From contig NZ_JAUORV010000003.1 in NCBI RefSeq assembly GCF_030548205.1, positions 285,004 to 349,003 on the forward strand: 64,000 bases of DNA. Direction: 5' to 3'. This DNA is from Aliiglaciecola sp. 3_MG-2023. Lineage in GTDB: Bacteria > Pseudomonadota > Gammaproteobacteria > Enterobacterales > Alteromonadaceae. The notes under the pieces were generated by a model. That model did no database searches. It was not told where the DNA came from and saw only the letters and a list, made by a program, of their open reading frames with translations. Positions 12,064-23,761 of this stretch are shown here, piece after piece. The translations under genes and the position numbers were made by a program. Position 1 is the stretch's first letter. Each line of letters opens with the position of its first letter.

Positions 12064-12092
12064 ATAAAAAAGAGATGACCTAAGTCATCTCT
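12064..12092 (-). terminator. Rho-independent terminator after aroA
   Basis: The stem AGAGATGAC / GTCATCTCT with a TTAG loop is followed on the minus strand by a run of six or more T. It lies 23 nt after the aroA stop and implies a separate promoter for cmk-rpsA. Confidence 0.88.
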
Positions 12093-12114
12093 GATGTATT
12101 TTAGTGTATCGATT

Positions 12115-13395
12115 TTAGTCACTGATGCTAGCAAATCGCTCAAAGTAATCAGGAAACGTTTTTGCGGTGCAAGCTGGATCATTGATCACCACAGCAGTGT
12201 CACTTAATGCTACCAATGAAAAACACATGGCAACCCGGTGATCATTGTAAGTATCTATTTCCGCTTCTTGTAATTGTGTTGGAGGGGTAACTTCAATAAA
12301 ATCATGTCCCTCATTAACCGTAGCGCCTAATTTACGTAATTCAGTGGCCATAGCCGCGAGACGATCAGTCTCTTTTACACGCCAGTTATAAATATTCGTC
12401 ATTTTGGTGGTACCAGTGGCGAACAAAGCAGTAGTGGCAATGGTCATTGCAGCATCTGGAATATGATTCATATCCATATCAATGGCTTTCAACGGTGCAC
12501 CTGTCACTTCGATAAAGTCATCCCCCCAAGTCACTTTTGCGCCCATTGCCGATAATACATCCGCAAACTTGATATCACCCTGAATACTTTTCGCGCCTAC
12601 CCCTGTAACTTTTACCGTACCGCCCTTAATCGCACCTGCAGCTAAAAAGTAAGACGCAGATGACGCATCCCCTTCAACTAAAAATGTGCCCGGGGATTGA
12701 TAGGTTTGATTACCGGTTATTTTAAAACTTTGGTAGTCGTTATTTTCAACTTTAACACCAAATTTGGCCATGGTGTCTAGTGTAATGTCAATATAAGGTT
12801 TTGAAACCAAGTCTCCGATAATTTCAATTTCGCTATCTTCAGAAAATAACGGTGCCGCCATAAGTACTGCAGTTAAAAACTGACTAGAAACACTACCGTC
12901 CACTTGAATTTTACCACCTGATAAAGCTTTACCTTTGATGTTGAGTGGCGGATAACCATCATTTTTTAAGTAGCGTACTTCAGCGCCAGCTTGAGATAAG
13001 GCATCAACCAAAGCACCAATAGGACGTTCTTCCATACGCGGTTCGCCAGTGAGAATATATTCACCATTTGAGGCTGCTAATGCAGCGCACAGGGGGCGCA
13101 TCGCTGTTCCGGCATTCCCTAAGAACATTTCGATCTTGCCGTTACTATTAAATACCCCATTGTTACCTTGCACAATACATTGGGTTTTGTCTTCGCTCAG
13201 TTGATAAGAAACCCCCAACAGACTCAATGCATCAAGCATGTGACGAATATCATCACTATCAAGTAAATTTGTCAGCGTGGTTTCGCCTTTTGCCAAAGCG
13301 GCTAATAGAAGTGCTCGATTAGATAAACTCTTTGAACCTGGTACATTTACCGTACCTTGTACTTTTGAAATAGGTTCAAGTCTTAGTTGTTGCAT
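12115..13395 (-). CDS. aroA: 3-phosphoshikimate 1-carboxyvinyltransferase (EPSP synthase)
   Basis: The 426-aa protein has the two EPSP synthase signatures: [15 protein letters not shown] (about residues 91-105) and [19 protein letters not shown] near 340. The N-terminal [18 protein letters not shown] holds the catalytic Lys. It joins PEP to shikimate-3-phosphate in aromatic amino acid synthesis. It follows serC by 3 nt, the usual serC-aroA operon. Confidence 0.96.
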   Translation of the reverse strand: MQQLRLEPISKVQGTVNVPGSKSLSNRALLLAALAKGETTLTNLLDSDDIRHMLDALSLLGVSYQLSEDKTQCIVQGNNGVFNSNGKIEMFLGNAGTAMRPLCAALAASNGEYILTGEPRMEERPIGALVDALSQAGAEVRYLKNDGYPPLNIKGKALSGGKIQVDGSVSSQFLTAVLMAAPLFSEDSEIEIIGDLVSKPYIDITLDTMAKFGVKVENNDYQSFKITGNQTYQSPGTFLVEGDASSASYFLAAGAIKGGTVKVTGVGAKSIQGDIKFADVLSAMGAKVTWGDDFIEVTGAPLKAIDMDMNHIPDAAMTIATTALFATGTTKMTNIYNWRVKETDRLAAMATELRKLGATVNEGHDFIEVTPPTQLQEAEIDTYNDHRVAMCFSLVALSDTAVVINDPACTAKTFPDYFERFASISD

Positions 13396-13398
13396 GTT

Positions 13399-14484
13399 TT
13401 ATCCATTCCTTCTAGCAAAATCGTTCATAAAGTCGGTTAACGCTTTAACCCCTTCAATGGGCATAGCGTTATAAATACTGGCGCGCATGCCGCCAACTAT
13501 TCTGTGCCCCTTCAGTGCCTTCAAACCCGCAGCTTCCGACTCTTCTAGAAATAAAGCATCTAATTTCGTGTCTGCTAAATGAAAAGGAACATTCATCCGC
13601 GAACGATTTTGAATTGCAACGCGATTTGAGTAAAAATCGTTGATATCAATGGCGTGATATAACAAATCAGATTTTTCTTTATTGCGCTTTTCGATCTCGG
13701 CAACACCACCTAAGTCAAGCAACCATTCAAACACTAAACCGGCTAAATACCAGGCAAATGTTGGCGGTGTGTTGTACATGGAATCGTGTTTCGCGATCAA
13801 ACTATAATTTAGGATCGAAGGAGTCTCGATTCGTGCTTTGTCCAGCATGCTATTATGCACAATGACTACTGACAAACCCGACGGACCAATGTTCTTTTGT
13901 GCCCCACCGTAAATCACTGCGTAATCATTGATATCAATTTGTTTCGACAGAATATTTGAAGACATATCTGCTACTATAGGCACGCCTTGTGTATCGGGCA
14001 CTTCATTTATTTCAATACCTTCCACAGTTTCATTAGGGCAATAATGGAAATATGCGGCTTTGTCGTTGAGTTTCCAAGAGCTTTGAGACTGAACTTGAGT
14101 AAGGCCATCGACTTCTTCGATGCCGCCGACAACATCTGCAGTTAAATAGTTGTTCCCTTCGTTCACAGCTCCTTTTGACCAAGAGCCCGTTACTAAGTGA
14201 TCAGCATGATCTCCAACAGCTGATAGATTTAACGGCACAGCTGAAAATTGCCCTCTTCCACCGCCGTGGGTAAACAGTACTTGATAATCATCGGGAACGG
14301 CTAATAGCTTTCGCAAATTATGAGTAGCACGCTCAGCAACCTCAATATACGCTTTGCTACGATGGCTCATTTCCATCACCGAGCACCCTTGACCTTGCCA
14401 ATTGATAAACTCTTGTTGTGCTTTCAACATAACATCAGTCGGTAACATCGCCGGACCTGCACTGAAATTATAAGTAACTGCCAT
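13399..14484 (-). CDS. serC: Phosphoserine aminotransferase
   Basis: The class V PLP aminotransferase starts [15 protein letters not shown], which is the normal SerC opening. The ATG at 14484 is preferred over an upstream ATG at 14526 because a GGAG motif lies just upstream of it and the extra 14 residues are encoded in the gyrA terminator region. The PLP lysine is in [19 protein letters not shown]. It serves serine and pyridoxine synthesis. Confidence 0.95.
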   Translation of the reverse strand: MAVTYNFSAGPAMLPTDVMLKAQQEFINWQGQGCSVMEMSHRSKAYIEVAERATHNLRKLLAVPDDYQVLFTHGGGRGQFSAVPLNLSAVGDHADHLVTGSWSKGAVNEGNNYLTADVVGGIEEVDGLTQVQSQSSWKLNDKAAYFHYCPNETVEGIEINEVPDTQGVPIVADMSSNILSKQIDINDYAVIYGGAQKNIGPSGLSVVIVHNSMLDKARIETPSILNYSLIAKHDSMYNTPPTFAWYLAGLVFEWLLDLGGVAEIEKRNKEKSDLLYHAIDINDFYSNRVAIQNRSRMNVPFHLADTKLDALFLEESEAAGLKALKGHRIVGGMRASIYNAMPIEGVKALTDFMNDFARRNG

Positions 14485-14501
14485 AATTTGATTTTCTCCC
14501 G

Positions 14502-14534
14502 AAAAAAAACGAGCGGAATAAGCCACTCGTTTTA
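14502..14534 (-). terminator. Rho-independent terminator after gyrA
   Basis: An ACGAG / CTCGT stem with TGG / CCG extension is followed on the minus strand by a run of eight T. It lies between the gyrA stop (14563) and the serC start. Confidence 0.88.
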
Positions 14535-14562
14535 AGTATGATTAAAAACTAGCGTTTATGAT

Positions 14563-17253
14563 TTATTCAGTAGGATCAGAGTCTACTTCGTCAGCGCTAT
14601 CGTCCGCCACTTCAGCTTGTTCCGCTGCAACGACGTCTTCACCTTCTAGTAGTTCTAAATCTTCTGCTTCAATCTCTTCAATTTTTTGTAAACCCACAAC
14701 ATGCTCGTCTGCACCTGTGCGGATAAGTCTAACACCTTGGGTATTTCGACCTACTGTGGAGACTTCATCTACTCGTGTTCTAACCAATGTACCTTGGTCA
14801 CTGATCAACATAATCTCTTGACCTTCGAACACTTGTACTGCACCCACTACTGCACCATTACGTTCAGAGACCTTGATTGAAACAACACCTTGTGTTGCTC
14901 GGCTCTTCGCTGGATAGTCTGCAATTGGAGTACGTTTACCGAAACCATTCTCGGTAGCGGTTAACACAGCTCCATCACCTTTAGGAACAATAAGTGACAC
15001 CACTTTTTGACCGTCTTGTAAACGAATACCGCGAACACCAGTAGCGGTTCTACCCATAGGGCGTAATGCTAAAAGCTCTTCACCGGTTTCAGGATCAAGC
15101 TTCACTGCGCCGGTTTCAGAATCTCGTTGTTTTTCGTTAAAGCGAACCACTTTACCGGCATCCGAGAACAACATAATGTCGCTTTCACCGTCGGTAATAT
15201 CAACACCAATTAATTCATCACCTTCGTTTAAGTTCACCGCAATAATACCGTTTGAACGAGGACGTGAGTATTGTGAAAGTGCGGTCTTTTTAACCGTCCC
15301 GTTAGCTGTGGCCATCAATACATATTTACCTTCTTCAAATTCTTGAATAGGTAATATAGCGGTAATACGTTCGCCTTCCTCTAAAGGAAGAATGTTCACG
15401 ATAGGACGTCCACGGGCGTTACGACTAGCAAAAGGTAATTGATACACTTTCAACCAGTATAAACGGCCACGAGTTGAGAAACACAATATGTGATCGTGGG
15501 TATTGGCAACCAATAACTTTTCAATGAAGTCTTCATTCTTCATCTTAGTCGCAGATTTACCTTTACCACCGCGACGCTGGGCTTCGTAGTCAGAAAGTTT
15601 CTGATATTTCACGTAGCCTTCACGAGACAATGTCACTACAACATCTTCTCGCTCAATAAGATCTTCCATGTCGATGTCATGAGTTGCTGCTGTGATTTCT
15701 GTACGTCTTTCGTCACCGTATTCATCACGTATTTGTTCAAGCTCTTCCCTAATCACTTCCATCAAACGTTCAGAGCTAGATAGTATCAGCAATAATTCAG
15801 CAATAACGTCGAGTAGCTCTTTGTATTCAGCTAAGATTTTATCGTGTTCTAAACCAGTCAGTTTGTGTAAGCGCAGGTCTAGAATCGCTTGGGCTTGCTG
15901 TTCGGTTAAGAAATATTCGCCTTCTGATATACCGTACTGTGGTTCTAGCCAATCAGGACGAGCCGCATCATCACCCGCACGTGCTAGCATTTCAGCAACA
16001 TCACCTAACGCCCAGCCGCGAGCCACAAGAGAAGCCTTAGCATCACTTGGACTTTCTGATGCTTTAATTAACTCGATAATTTCATCGATGTTAACTAGTG
16101 CAATCGCTAAACCTTCAAGGATATGGGCACGGTCGCGAGCTTTCTTCAGTTCATAAACTGTACGACGGGTAACCACTTCTCTGCGATGCAGTACAAAGGC
16201 TTCTAAAATATCTTTGAGGTTAAATACCCGAGGTTGGTTGTTGTCGAGGGCAACCATGTTGATACCAAACACGGTTTGTAATTGTGTTTGGGCATACAAG
16301 TGATTAAGTAGCACTTCTGCTGACTCGTTGCGTTTCACTTCAACAACAATACGCATTCCATCTTTATCAGACTCATCGCGAAGTGCTGAAACACCTTCAA
16401 TTTTCTTCTCTTTAACCAGTTCAGCAATTTTTTCAATCAATCTTGCTTTGTTAACCTGGTAAGGGATCTCGTGCACAATAATGGTTTCTTTACCACTATC
16501 TTCAGTTTCAATTTCAGCCCGGGCACGCATGTAAATTTTACCGCGGCCAGTGCGGTAGGCATCGTCAATTCCTTTACGACCACTAATTAATGCAGCGGTG
16601 GGAAAATCAGGTCCCGGAATATGTTGCATGATCTCTTCGATAGTCATATCTGGATTATCGATCAGTGCAATACAGCCGTTTACCACTTCAGTTAGGTTAT
16701 GAGGTGGAATATTGGTTGCCATGCCTACGGCAATCCCTGAGGAACCATTCACTAATAAATTAGGAACACGTGTGGGAAGTACATCAGGAATATGTTCCGT
16801 ACCGTCATAGTTAGGTACAAAATCAACGGTTTCTTTTTCTAGATCCGCTAGAAGTTCATGGGCTATTTTAGCCATACGAACTTCGGTATAACGCATTGCA
16901 GCTGCTGAGTCTCCATCAACTGAACCAAAGTTACCTTGGCCGTCAACGAGCATATATCGCAAAGAAAATGGCTGCGCCATACGAACAATGGTGTCGTAAA
17001 CCGCAGTATCGCCGTGGGGGTGATACTTACCAATTACGTCACCGACTACACGAGCAGATTTCTTGTATGGTTTATTATAATCGTTTTTTAACTCATTCAT
17101 GGCGAACAATACGCGGCGGTGAACAGGTTTTAACCCATCACGCACATCCGGTAGTGCACGTCCAACAATGACACTCATTGCATAATCGAGGTAAGAGTTT
17201 TTAAGTTCTTCCTCTATATTAATGGGGAGAATTTCGTTGGCATTGTCTGTCAT
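14563..17253 (-). CDS. gyrA: DNA gyrase subunit A
   Basis: The 896-aa protein has the catalytic Tyr in [12 protein letters not shown] and the quinolone-resistance region [20 protein letters not shown], with wild-type Ser replaced by Thr at the usual Ser83 position (GDTAVYD). The GyrA-box QRRGGKGK starts the C-terminal beta-pinwheel, which ends in a long acidic tail. It introduces negative supercoils together with GyrB. It is divergent from ubiG across about 260 bp that must hold both promoters. Confidence 0.96.
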   Translation of the reverse strand: MTDNANEILPINIEEELKNSYLDYAMSVIVGRALPDVRDGLKPVHRRVLFAMNELKNDYNKPYKKSARVVGDVIGKYHPHGDTAVYDTIVRMAQPFSLRYMLVDGQGNFGSVDGDSAAAMRYTEVRMAKIAHELLADLEKETVDFVPNYDGTEHIPDVLPTRVPNLLVNGSSGIAVGMATNIPPHNLTEVVNGCIALIDNPDMTIEEIMQHIPGPDFPTAALISGRKGIDDAYRTGRGKIYMRARAEIETEDSGKETIIVHEIPYQVNKARLIEKIAELVKEKKIEGVSALRDESDKDGMRIVVEVKRNESAEVLLNHLYAQTQLQTVFGINMVALDNNQPRVFNLKDILEAFVLHRREVVTRRTVYELKKARDRAHILEGLAIALVNIDEIIELIKASESPSDAKASLVARGWALGDVAEMLARAGDDAARPDWLEPQYGISEGEYFLTEQQAQAILDLRLHKLTGLEHDKILAEYKELLDVIAELLLILSSSERLMEVIREELEQIRDEYGDERRTEITAATHDIDMEDLIEREDVVVTLSREGYVKYQKLSDYEAQRRGGKGKSATKMKNEDFIEKLLVANTHDHILCFSTRGRLYWLKVYQLPFASRNARGRPIVNILPLEEGERITAILPIQEFEEGKYVLMATANGTVKKTALSQYSRPRSNGIIAVNLNEGDELIGVDITDGESDIMLFSDAGKVVRFNEKQRDSETGAVKLDPETGEELLALRPMGRTATGVRGIRLQDGQKVVSLIVPKGDGAVLTATENGFGKRTPIADYPAKSRATQGVVSIKVSERNGAVVGAVQVFEGQEIMLISDQGTLVRTRVDEVSTVGRNTQGVRLIRTGADEHVVGLQKIEEIEAEDLELLEGEDVVAAEQAEVADDSADEVDSDPTE

Positions 17254-17514
17254 ATACAGCCTTGTCCCTAAATTATTATCTGAATCTACTGATGAAACTG
17301 GTCAAGTCAGTTTAAAAAGTTCGACTTCACTTTTAGTTATAGTGGGTTCTAAATCGACTGTGGATTCTACCACCGAGAAAACAAAATAAATAGCCGTCAT
17401 TCGCTTATATAGTGTGCAATCAGACAATTTTTTAGCATATCTTCGGGTATAAAGGTCTGGTTATCTAAATTAATGCCAGCTTATAATAGCAATAAGATAA
17501 AAAAGGAGTGCACA

Positions 17515-18228
17515 ATGACCGAGCAAAACGTAGATGCTGCAGAAATAGATAAATTTTCAGCGTTAGCGTCTAGGTGGTGGGATTTGCAAGGAGAATTTAA
17601 ACCCTTGCACGAAATCAATCCTCTTCGAGGAGACTATATTCAACAACGCACCAATGGTGTTTTTGATAAAAACATAATTGATGTTGGATGTGGTGGCGGT
17701 ATCTTATCTGAATATTTAGCCAAACAAGGGGCCCAGGTCACTGGCATTGATATGGCTTCTGAATCCTTAGAAGTGGCTCGTCTTCATGGTCTAGAATCCG
17801 GCGTAAAGGTGACCTATCAACAAATAACCGCAGAGCAAATGGCTGCCCAACATAGCAATAAGTTTGACATTGTAACTTGCCTCGAGATGCTTGAGCATGT
17901 GCCAGATCCTGCTTCCATAGTGCGAGCTTGCGCGGCACTAGTTAAACCCGGTGGCCACGTATTTTTCTCTACTTTAAATCGAAATCTAAAATCCTATTTA
18001 ATGGCCATTGTTGGCGCTGAAAAAATTCTAAACCTAGTGCCCAAAGGCACTCATGATTACGAAAAATTTATACAGCCTTCTGAGCTATTAGCCTGGGTTG
18101 ATAAAACGGATCTTATCACCCAGCATATGACTGGCCTGCATATGAACCCTTTTTCGAAACAATTTTACCTTTCTGAACAAAATGTCGATGTCAATTACAT
18201 TGTCCATTGTCAAAAACCTGAAGGATAA
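17515..18228 (+). CDS. ubiG: Ubiquinone biosynthesis O-methyltransferase UbiG
   Basis: The SAM-dependent methyltransferase has the glycine-rich motif [20 protein letters not shown], the UbiG-typical opening [23 protein letters not shown] and the insert [16 protein letters not shown]. The start at 17515 (MTEQNVD) is chosen because AAAAAGGAG lies just upstream; a start at 17473 would place the Shine-Dalgarno sequence inside the gene. It performs both O-methylations of ubiquinone synthesis. It lies opposite gyrA, as in E. coli. Confidence 0.95.
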   Translation: MTEQNVDAAEIDKFSALASRWWDLQGEFKPLHEINPLRGDYIQQRTNGVFDKNIIDVGCGGGILSEYLAKQGAQVTGIDMASESLEVARLHGLESGVKVTYQQITAEQMAAQHSNKFDIVTCLEMLEHVPDPASIVRACAALVKPGGHVFFSTLNRNLKSYLMAIVGAEKILNLVPKGTHDYEKFIQPSELLAWVDKTDLITQHMTGLHMNPFSKQFYLSEQNVDVNYIVHCQKPEG

Positions 18229-18236
18229 ACAAGGCC

Positions 18237-18917
18237 ATGGCAAAAGGTTTTTTAAATGATCAATACGCTGCTATTTTATTTGATTTAGACGGCACTTTAT
18301 TAGATACAGCAGCGGATTTAGGCAATGCCCTAAATCACGTATTGCGTCACTATGACCGGCCAACTTGTAGTTACGATGCATATCGATGTGTCGCCTCAGA
18401 TGGCGCCCTAGGTTTATTAAAGTTAGGGTTTGGTGATGACTATGCAAACCTTTCTGAAACGGAATTACAAACATGTCGACAAATGTTACTCGACCATTAT
18501 GAACAAAATGTTTGTGTCGATACCACTTGTTTTGATGGCGTGATGGAGACCCTGGAATGGTTCAATCAAAATGCTATCCCTTGGGGAATAGTCACCAACA
18601 AACCAGGCTTTTTAACGACCCAACTGCTAACCCACTTCCCGATAATGCAAACTAGCGCAGTGGTAATCAGTGGAGATACCTATATCAAACGTAAACCCCA
18701 TCCTATGCCGTTGTTAGAGGCTGCGCGAATTTTGTCCATCGCACCTGACAAAGTCCTCTATGTTGGCGATGCCAAAAGAGATATCGAAGCCGCTCAAAAC
18801 GCTTATATGGGAAGCGTTGCCGCCCTCTATGGTTACATCAAAGATCCACTCGAGGTGAGAGACTGGAAAGCGGATTACGTTGTCAGTCAGTTCTCTGAGT
18901 TGCTTGATATTGGCTAG
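18237..18917 (+). CDS. HAD-IA phosphatase (Gph/MupP-like)
   Basis: The 226-aa HAD hydrolase has motif I LFDLDGTLLDT (residues 15-25), motif II VTNKPG, the motif III Lys region RKPHPMPL and motif IV YVGDAKRDIEAA. It starts 8 nt after ubiG. In Pseudomonas the gene after ubiG is mupP (N-acetylmuramic acid 6-phosphate phosphatase of the cell-wall recycling route), and phosphoglycolate phosphatase is the other close family. The substrate cannot be decided from motifs. Confidence 0.85.
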   Translation: MAKGFLNDQYAAILFDLDGTLLDTAADLGNALNHVLRHYDRPTCSYDAYRCVASDGALGLLKLGFGDDYANLSETELQTCRQMLLDHYEQNVCVDTTCFDGVMETLEWFNQNAIPWGIVTNKPGFLTTQLLTHFPIMQTSAVVISGDTYIKRKPHPMPLLEAARILSIAPDKVLYVGDAKRDIEAAQNAYMGSVAALYGYIKDPLEVRDWKADYVVSQFSELLDIG

Positions 18918-19419
18918 TTAATAGATTCATCGTATTTATGCACTTTTGTTTTATCATAAATAAAGATGAGTGCCCATAAAAATACCAGATATAGTGATTG
19001 TTAAGATTTTTAACACTATATATCGTGATATTCTAAAAACAGACCTGATCCTTTAAAAATAATTTAACTTTAAAATTTAATCGAAAATATGCTTGCAATC
19101 GGCTTAACTGCGTCGTGAATACCCCTTCTAAGTTAGTCGATACTAACCTACCATTTGGTTAAGTTTTTTTGGCGATAAAACCACCAGATATTGGGTTGCA
19201 AACGAGGGCAAACACCTCTATCTTGTGCTAGTCACATTTTTTCTAACTACTCAAAAAATAACCGGAAGTAAACGCTGAGAAACGCGACCTTTTTACGTCC
19301 TTAAGTGTGCACAAAGTTTAAAACGATACTTTTAAAAATTAATTTAAAAATACAATGTACTCGATAATTTTAGTTATCAGGGTATGTAACGCTAATTATT
19401 TAAACGGCAAATTAAATAC
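18918..19419 (+). promoter_or_regulatory. 500-nt nrdA upstream region with two NrdR-box-like sites
   Basis: No gene is seen here. ACCAGATATAGTGATT (18984-18999) and ACACTATATATCGTGA (19013-19028) resemble the NrdR box, palindromic around ATATA. They are spaced 29 bp start to start, close to the three-turn spacing usual for NrdR tandem boxes. NrdR represses ribonucleotide reductase genes when dATP/ATP is high. A remarkably long leader of about 390 nt remains between the boxes and the nrdA start. Confidence 0.7.
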
Positions 19420-21741
19420 ATGAATAACTCTCTATATGTCACGAAACGCGATGGTGAACGTGAAGTCTTAAATTTGGACAAAATTCACAAAGTCATAACT
19501 TGGGCGGCCAAAGGCTTAAAAAATGTTTCTGTTTCTCAAGTTGAAATTAAAGCTCATATTCAGTTTTACGACGGTATCAAAACCGAAGATATTCATGAGA
19601 CCTTAATTAAATCTGCGGCTGATTTAATTTCCACGGAAACACCCGATTATCAATACCTTGCTGCTCGTTTAGCGGTATTCCATTTACGTAAGAAAGCGTA
19701 CGGTCAATTTGAACCTCCCGCGTTAGTTACCCATGTTAAAAGCATGGTTGCAAAGGGCAAGTATGATCAGCACATATTAGAAGACTATTCAGAGCAAGAG
19801 CTCAATGAGCTAGACGAATACATGGATCATTGGCGAGACATGAACTTCAGTTATGCTGCAGTGAAGCAACTGGAGGGTAAATATCTAGTACAAAATCGAG
19901 TGACCGGTGAAATCTACGAAAGTGCTCAGTTTTTGTATATTCTAGTCGCTGCATGTTTGTTTGCTAACTATCCAAAAGAGACACGTTTAGACTATGTAAA
20001 ACGTTTTTATGACGCTGCGTCTTTATTTAAAATATCCTTACCAACGCCAATTATGTCTGGGGTCAGAACCCCTACCCGTCAATTTAGCTCTTGTGTCTTA
20101 ATTGAAGCAGGTGACAGCTTAGATTCGATTAATGCCACTGCAAGTGCCATCGTTAAATACGTGAGTCAACGAGCAGGTATTGGTGTGAATGCAGGCCGAA
20201 TTCGTGCCCTAGGTAGTGAAATTCGCGGCGGTGAGGCCTACCATACGGGTTGTATTCCATTTTATAAATACTTCCAAACTGCGGTGAAAAGTTGTTCACA
20301 GGGTGGTGTCAGAGGCGGTGCAGCAACCTTATTCTACCCAGCATGGCATTTAGAAGTTGAATCCTTACTAGTACTTAAAAATAACCGTGGTGTGGAAGAA
20401 AACCGAGTTCGTCACCTCGATTATGGTGTGCAGTTTAATAAACTCATGTACACCCGAATGATCAAAGATCAATACATTACCTTGTTTAGTCCTTCTGATG
20501 TGCCAGGACTATATGATGCTTTCTTTGCCGATCAAGATGAGTTTGAAGCTTTGTATGTGAAATACGAACAAGATGATTCAATTCGTAAAAAGAAAATCAA
20601 AGCGGTTGAGCTATTCAGTTTGTTTATGCAAGAACGTGCAAGTACAGGTCGTATTTATCTACAAAACGTAGACCACTGTAATACTCACAGTCCTTTCGAC
20701 CCTAAAGTTGCGCCTGTTAGACAAAGTAATCTATGTTTAGAAATAGCCCTTCCCACTAAACCATTGCAGCACATTAACGATGAAAATGGCGAAATTGCTC
20801 TGTGTACCTTATCGGCATTTAACTTAGGGGCAATTGAAAGCCTTGATGAATTCGAAGAGATGGCAGACTTAGCAGTACGCGCACTAGATAGCCTGTTAGA
20901 TTATCAAGACTATCCTGTTCCTGCTGCATACCGCGCTTCCATCGATAGAAGAACCTTAGGTATAGGCGTGATTAATTTCGCTTATTATTTAGCGAAAAAT
21001 GGTAAGAAGTACTCCGACGGCAGTGGTAATGCCCTCATTCACAGAACTTTTGAGGCCATGCAATACTACCTACTCAAGGCGTCAAATAATTTGGCGAAAG
21101 AAAAGGGAGCTTGTCCTAAATTTAACGAAACAACCTATTCACAAGGTATCTTACCCATTGATACTTATAAAAAGGATCTCGATAAAATATGCGATGAGCC
21201 TCTGCACTACGATTGGGAAACCTTGCGTAAAGAAATTGTGGAACACGGATTACGCAACAGTACGCTGTCTGCATTGATGCCGTCAGAAACCTCGTCGCAG
21301 ATATCCAATGCAACGAACGGTATTGAGCCACCTCGAGGTCATATTAGTATTAAGTCTTCAAAAGATGGCGTATTGAAACAAGTCGTACCTGAGTACGAAA
21401 GATTGAAAGAGCAATATGAATTGCTGTGGGACATCAACTCCAATGATGGTTACTTACAGTTATGTGCCATTATGCAAAAATTTATCGATCAAACAATTTC
21501 TGCAAATACCAGCTACGATCCGGGTAAATATGAAGGTGGAAAAGTGCCCATGAAATTGTTGTTAAAAGACCTATTAACCACATACAAATTGGGCATTAAA
21601 ACCTTGTATTACCACAACACGCGAGATGGTGCTTCAGACACCTCTCAACTTGAATTGAAGAAGGAAGTTGCGACGCCATTGGCCCAAGAAGTTGTCATTG
21701 AAGAAGATGACGATTGTGCCGGTGGTGCATGTAAAATATAG
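19420..21741 (+). CDS. nrdA: Class Ia ribonucleotide reductase, alpha subunit
   Basis: The 773-aa protein has an N-terminal ATP-cone (YVTKRDGEREVLNLDKIHK), the catalytic core with RQFSSCVLIEAGDS, the LCLEIALPT cysteine loop and the ALMPSETSSQISNATNGIEP segment. The C-terminal redox pair is in DDDCAGGACKI. It reduces ribonucleoside diphosphates together with NrdB. It is the first gene of nrdA-nrdB-ferredoxin, with NrdR-like sites upstream. Confidence 0.97.
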   Translation: MNNSLYVTKRDGEREVLNLDKIHKVITWAAKGLKNVSVSQVEIKAHIQFYDGIKTEDIHETLIKSAADLISTETPDYQYLAARLAVFHLRKKAYGQFEPPALVTHVKSMVAKGKYDQHILEDYSEQELNELDEYMDHWRDMNFSYAAVKQLEGKYLVQNRVTGEIYESAQFLYILVAACLFANYPKETRLDYVKRFYDAASLFKISLPTPIMSGVRTPTRQFSSCVLIEAGDSLDSINATASAIVKYVSQRAGIGVNAGRIRALGSEIRGGEAYHTGCIPFYKYFQTAVKSCSQGGVRGGAATLFYPAWHLEVESLLVLKNNRGVEENRVRHLDYGVQFNKLMYTRMIKDQYITLFSPSDVPGLYDAFFADQDEFEALYVKYEQDDSIRKKKIKAVELFSLFMQERASTGRIYLQNVDHCNTHSPFDPKVAPVRQSNLCLEIALPTKPLQHINDENGEIALCTLSAFNLGAIESLDEFEEMADLAVRALDSLLDYQDYPVPAAYRASIDRRTLGIGVINFAYYLAKNGKKYSDGSGNALIHRTFEAMQYYLLKASNNLAKEKGACPKFNETTYSQGILPIDTYKKDLDKICDEPLHYDWETLRKEIVEHGLRNSTLSALMPSETSSQISNATNGIEPPRGHISIKSSKDGVLKQVVPEYERLKEQYELLWDINSNDGYLQLCAIMQKFIDQTISANTSYDPGKYEGGKVPMKLLLKDLLTTYKLGIKTLYYHNTRDGASDTSQLELKKEVATPLAQEVVIEEDDDCAGGACKI

Positions 21742-21756
21742 GCAAAAAACAAGTTT

Positions 21757-21778
21757 GGTGGCGTAAAAATACGCCACC
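21757..21778 (+). promoter_or_regulatory. Intercistronic hairpin between nrdA and nrdB
   Basis: GGTGGCGTA and TACGCCACC form a 9-bp perfect stem with an AAAA loop in the 69-nt gap. No T-run follows, so it is probably an mRNA-stability or processing hairpin that sets the NrdA:NrdB ratio rather than a terminator. Confidence 0.6.
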
Positions 21779-21810
21779 TGGTGTTAAACCTCACAGAGTA
21801 CTGACGGTAA

Positions 21811-22941
21811 ATGAAATACACTACTTTTAATCAAAAACCTACAAATCCTTTATTGGAACCCATGTTTTTCGGCAATCCAGTGAATGTTGCTCGCTACGAC
21901 CAGCAAAAACACAGTATTTTTGAAAAGTTAATTGAAAAACAAATCAGTTTTTTCTGGCGTCCAGAAGAGGTAGATGTCAGTAAGGACCGCGTTGACTTTC
22001 AGTCTTTGAGTGACTCTGAAAAGCATATTTTTATTTCTAATTTAAAATATCAAACTTTGCTAGATTCAGTGCAGGGAAGAAGCCCAAATATTGCATTTCT
22101 ACCGATTATTTCATTACCTGAGTTAGAAACATGGACAGAAACATGGTCATTTTTCGAAACCATACACTCTCGCTCTTACACCCATATTTTACGCAACCTA
22201 TTTACCGATCCGAGTGCGATCTTTGATGATATTGTGGTTAACGAACAAATCAAACAACGTGCTGGCGATATTTCTAAATACTACGACGATTTGATTTTTT
22301 ATACCCAGCTGTGGCAAACCCAAGGCGAAGGCGTTCACACAGTTGAAGGTGTCGCTTACACCATCACCATGCGTGAGTTAAAGAAGAAGTTGTATTTATG
22401 CATGAACTCGGTTAATGCCTTGGAAGCCATTCGTTTCTACGTTTCCTTCGCCTGTACTTTCGCATTTGCAGAGCGTGAGTTAATGGAAGGTAACTCAAAG
22501 ATAATCCGTCTTATTGCTCGCGATGAAAATCTCCACCTCACCTCGACTCAACACATTATCAACCTTTGGCAAAAAGGCAAAGATGATCCAGAAATGGCTG
22601 AGATCGCAGAAGAGTGTAAAGACCAAGCAAAAGAAATATTTATGCAAGCGGTAGAACAAGAAAAACAATGGGCTGGATATTTATTTGCACAGGGCTCAAT
22701 GATTGGATTGAACGAAGAGATACTCTGCCAGTATGTGGAATATATTGCGAACCATCGCATGTCCGCCATTGGCATGGGCCAACCTTTTGATATCACCAGC
22801 AATCCTTTGCCTTGGATGAATAATTACCTCAATTCTGACAATGTACAAGTTGCACCACAAGAATCTGAAATAAGCTCTTACTTAGTGGGTCAAATTGACG
22901 CCGAAGTAAACGCTGGTGACTTTGACGATTTCGATCTTTAA
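21811..22941 (+). CDS. nrdB: Class Ia ribonucleotide reductase, beta subunit
   Basis: The 376-aa diiron radical protein has metal ligands in the segments [15 protein letters not shown] and [14 protein letters not shown], and the radical Tyr region lies between them. The C-terminal tail ends acidic ([10 protein letters not shown]), as needed to bind NrdA. It supplies the tyrosyl radical for catalysis. Its stop codon shares one base with the ferredoxin start (TAATG), so the two are translationally coupled. Confidence 0.96.
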   Translation: MKYTTFNQKPTNPLLEPMFFGNPVNVARYDQQKHSIFEKLIEKQISFFWRPEEVDVSKDRVDFQSLSDSEKHIFISNLKYQTLLDSVQGRSPNIAFLPIISLPELETWTETWSFFETIHSRSYTHILRNLFTDPSAIFDDIVVNEQIKQRAGDISKYYDDLIFYTQLWQTQGEGVHTVEGVAYTITMRELKKKLYLCMNSVNALEAIRFYVSFACTFAFAERELMEGNSKIIRLIARDENLHLTSTQHIINLWQKGKDDPEMAEIAEECKDQAKEIFMQAVEQEKQWAGYLFAQGSMIGLNEEILCQYVEYIANHRMSAIGMGQPFDITSNPLPWMNNYLNSDNVQVAPQESEISSYLVGQIDAEVNAGDFDDFDL

Positions 22942-23210
22942 TGTCCGAAAAGAAATCAACGGTGATCATTGTTGATGGTGATCACCCTCCTATCCTTACC
23001 GACCATTCAGACACTATTTTAGAAAGCTTGGAAAAGCAAAATATCGAGGTTCACTATCATTGTCGTGAAGGGTTTTGTGGAGCTTGCAGAAGTAAACTTA
23101 TCAGTGGCGAAGTCGACTACAAAACCGACCCCCTCGCCTATATTGATGATGACGAATTCCTCCCCTGTTGCTGTATAGCCCTCGGTGATATCAAAATAAA
23201 ATTGGTCTAG
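22941..23210 (+). CDS. yfaE: 2Fe-2S ferredoxin YfaE (NrdB radical maintenance)
   Basis: The 89-aa plant-type ferredoxin has the ligand motif CREGFCGACRSKL and a fourth Cys in FLPCCCIA. YfaE reduces the diiron centre of NrdB to rebuild its radical. The nrdA-nrdB-yfaE order is the E. coli order, and the start overlaps the nrdB stop. Confidence 0.92.
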   Translation: MSEKKSTVIIVDGDHPPILTDHSDTILESLEKQNIEVHYHCREGFCGACRSKLISGEVDYKTDPLAYIDDDEFLPCCCIALGDIKIKLV

Positions 23211-23217
23211 TCACAAT

Positions 23218-23751
23218 TTACTGACCGAAATCACATGTCCCGTCAAACCCTAACTGATCTTTTTTCAACAGGTTTATTTTACCTTCTTCAAATTGATAGT
23301 AGTAGGTATAAGCCCAGTCTGGCACGTTTTCAGCAAACCCATCTAATTTTGGATTCATAATTAACAGATCACTGTCGGCTTGGTAACAAAGCCCCAGTCC
23401 CGAAGTCAGGGTATCCATGATTTTACCGGTTTCCACCTGAACAACCACATTAAACTGGCATCCAGTGCCACATCCTGTGCTTAAAATATAAAAGTGGCCA
23501 GCAAAATTAGCTTGTTGGCCAACAACTGACGCCTTCATCCATTGCCACTTTTGCTCCACAAAAACACCATCAGGATGACTGTTAAAATCAACTTTTTTTA
23601 ATGGGCTATCTGCAACTTCAGGAACCTTGAATTGCTCGAAAGTAAGCGCCTCTTGCCCATACACAGAAAAGCTTAAGCACACACTTAGGTACACAACACA
23701 GTGTATTAAAAACCAAGATTTAATCTGACTATCACTTTTATTGTTGTCCAT
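23218..23751 (-). CDS. Secreted hypothetical protein
   Basis: The 177-aa protein has an N-terminal hydrophobic signal segment (about residues 12-33, ending VYGQ). The mature part contains four or more Cys, including STGCGTGCQF, and likely forms disulfides in the periplasm. I do not recognise a named family with certainty. It is convergent with yfaE (8-nt gap) and 10 nt downstream of the AEC transporter, possibly co-transcribed with it. Confidence 0.65.
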   Translation of the reverse strand: MDNNKSDSQIKSWFLIHCVVYLSVCLSFSVYGQEALTFEQFKVPEVADSPLKKVDFNSHPDGVFVEQKWQWMKASVVGQQANFAGHFYILSTGCGTGCQFNVVVQVETGKIMDTLTSGLGLCYQADSDLLIMNPKLDGFAENVPDWAYTYYYQFEEGKINLLKKDQLGFDGTCDFGQ

Positions 23752-23761
23752 GCTTTTATAC

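Noticed and set aside
14558..17171. Open frames opposite gyrA
   Set aside because: Antisense shadows of a highly conserved gene; composition follows the gyrA codons.
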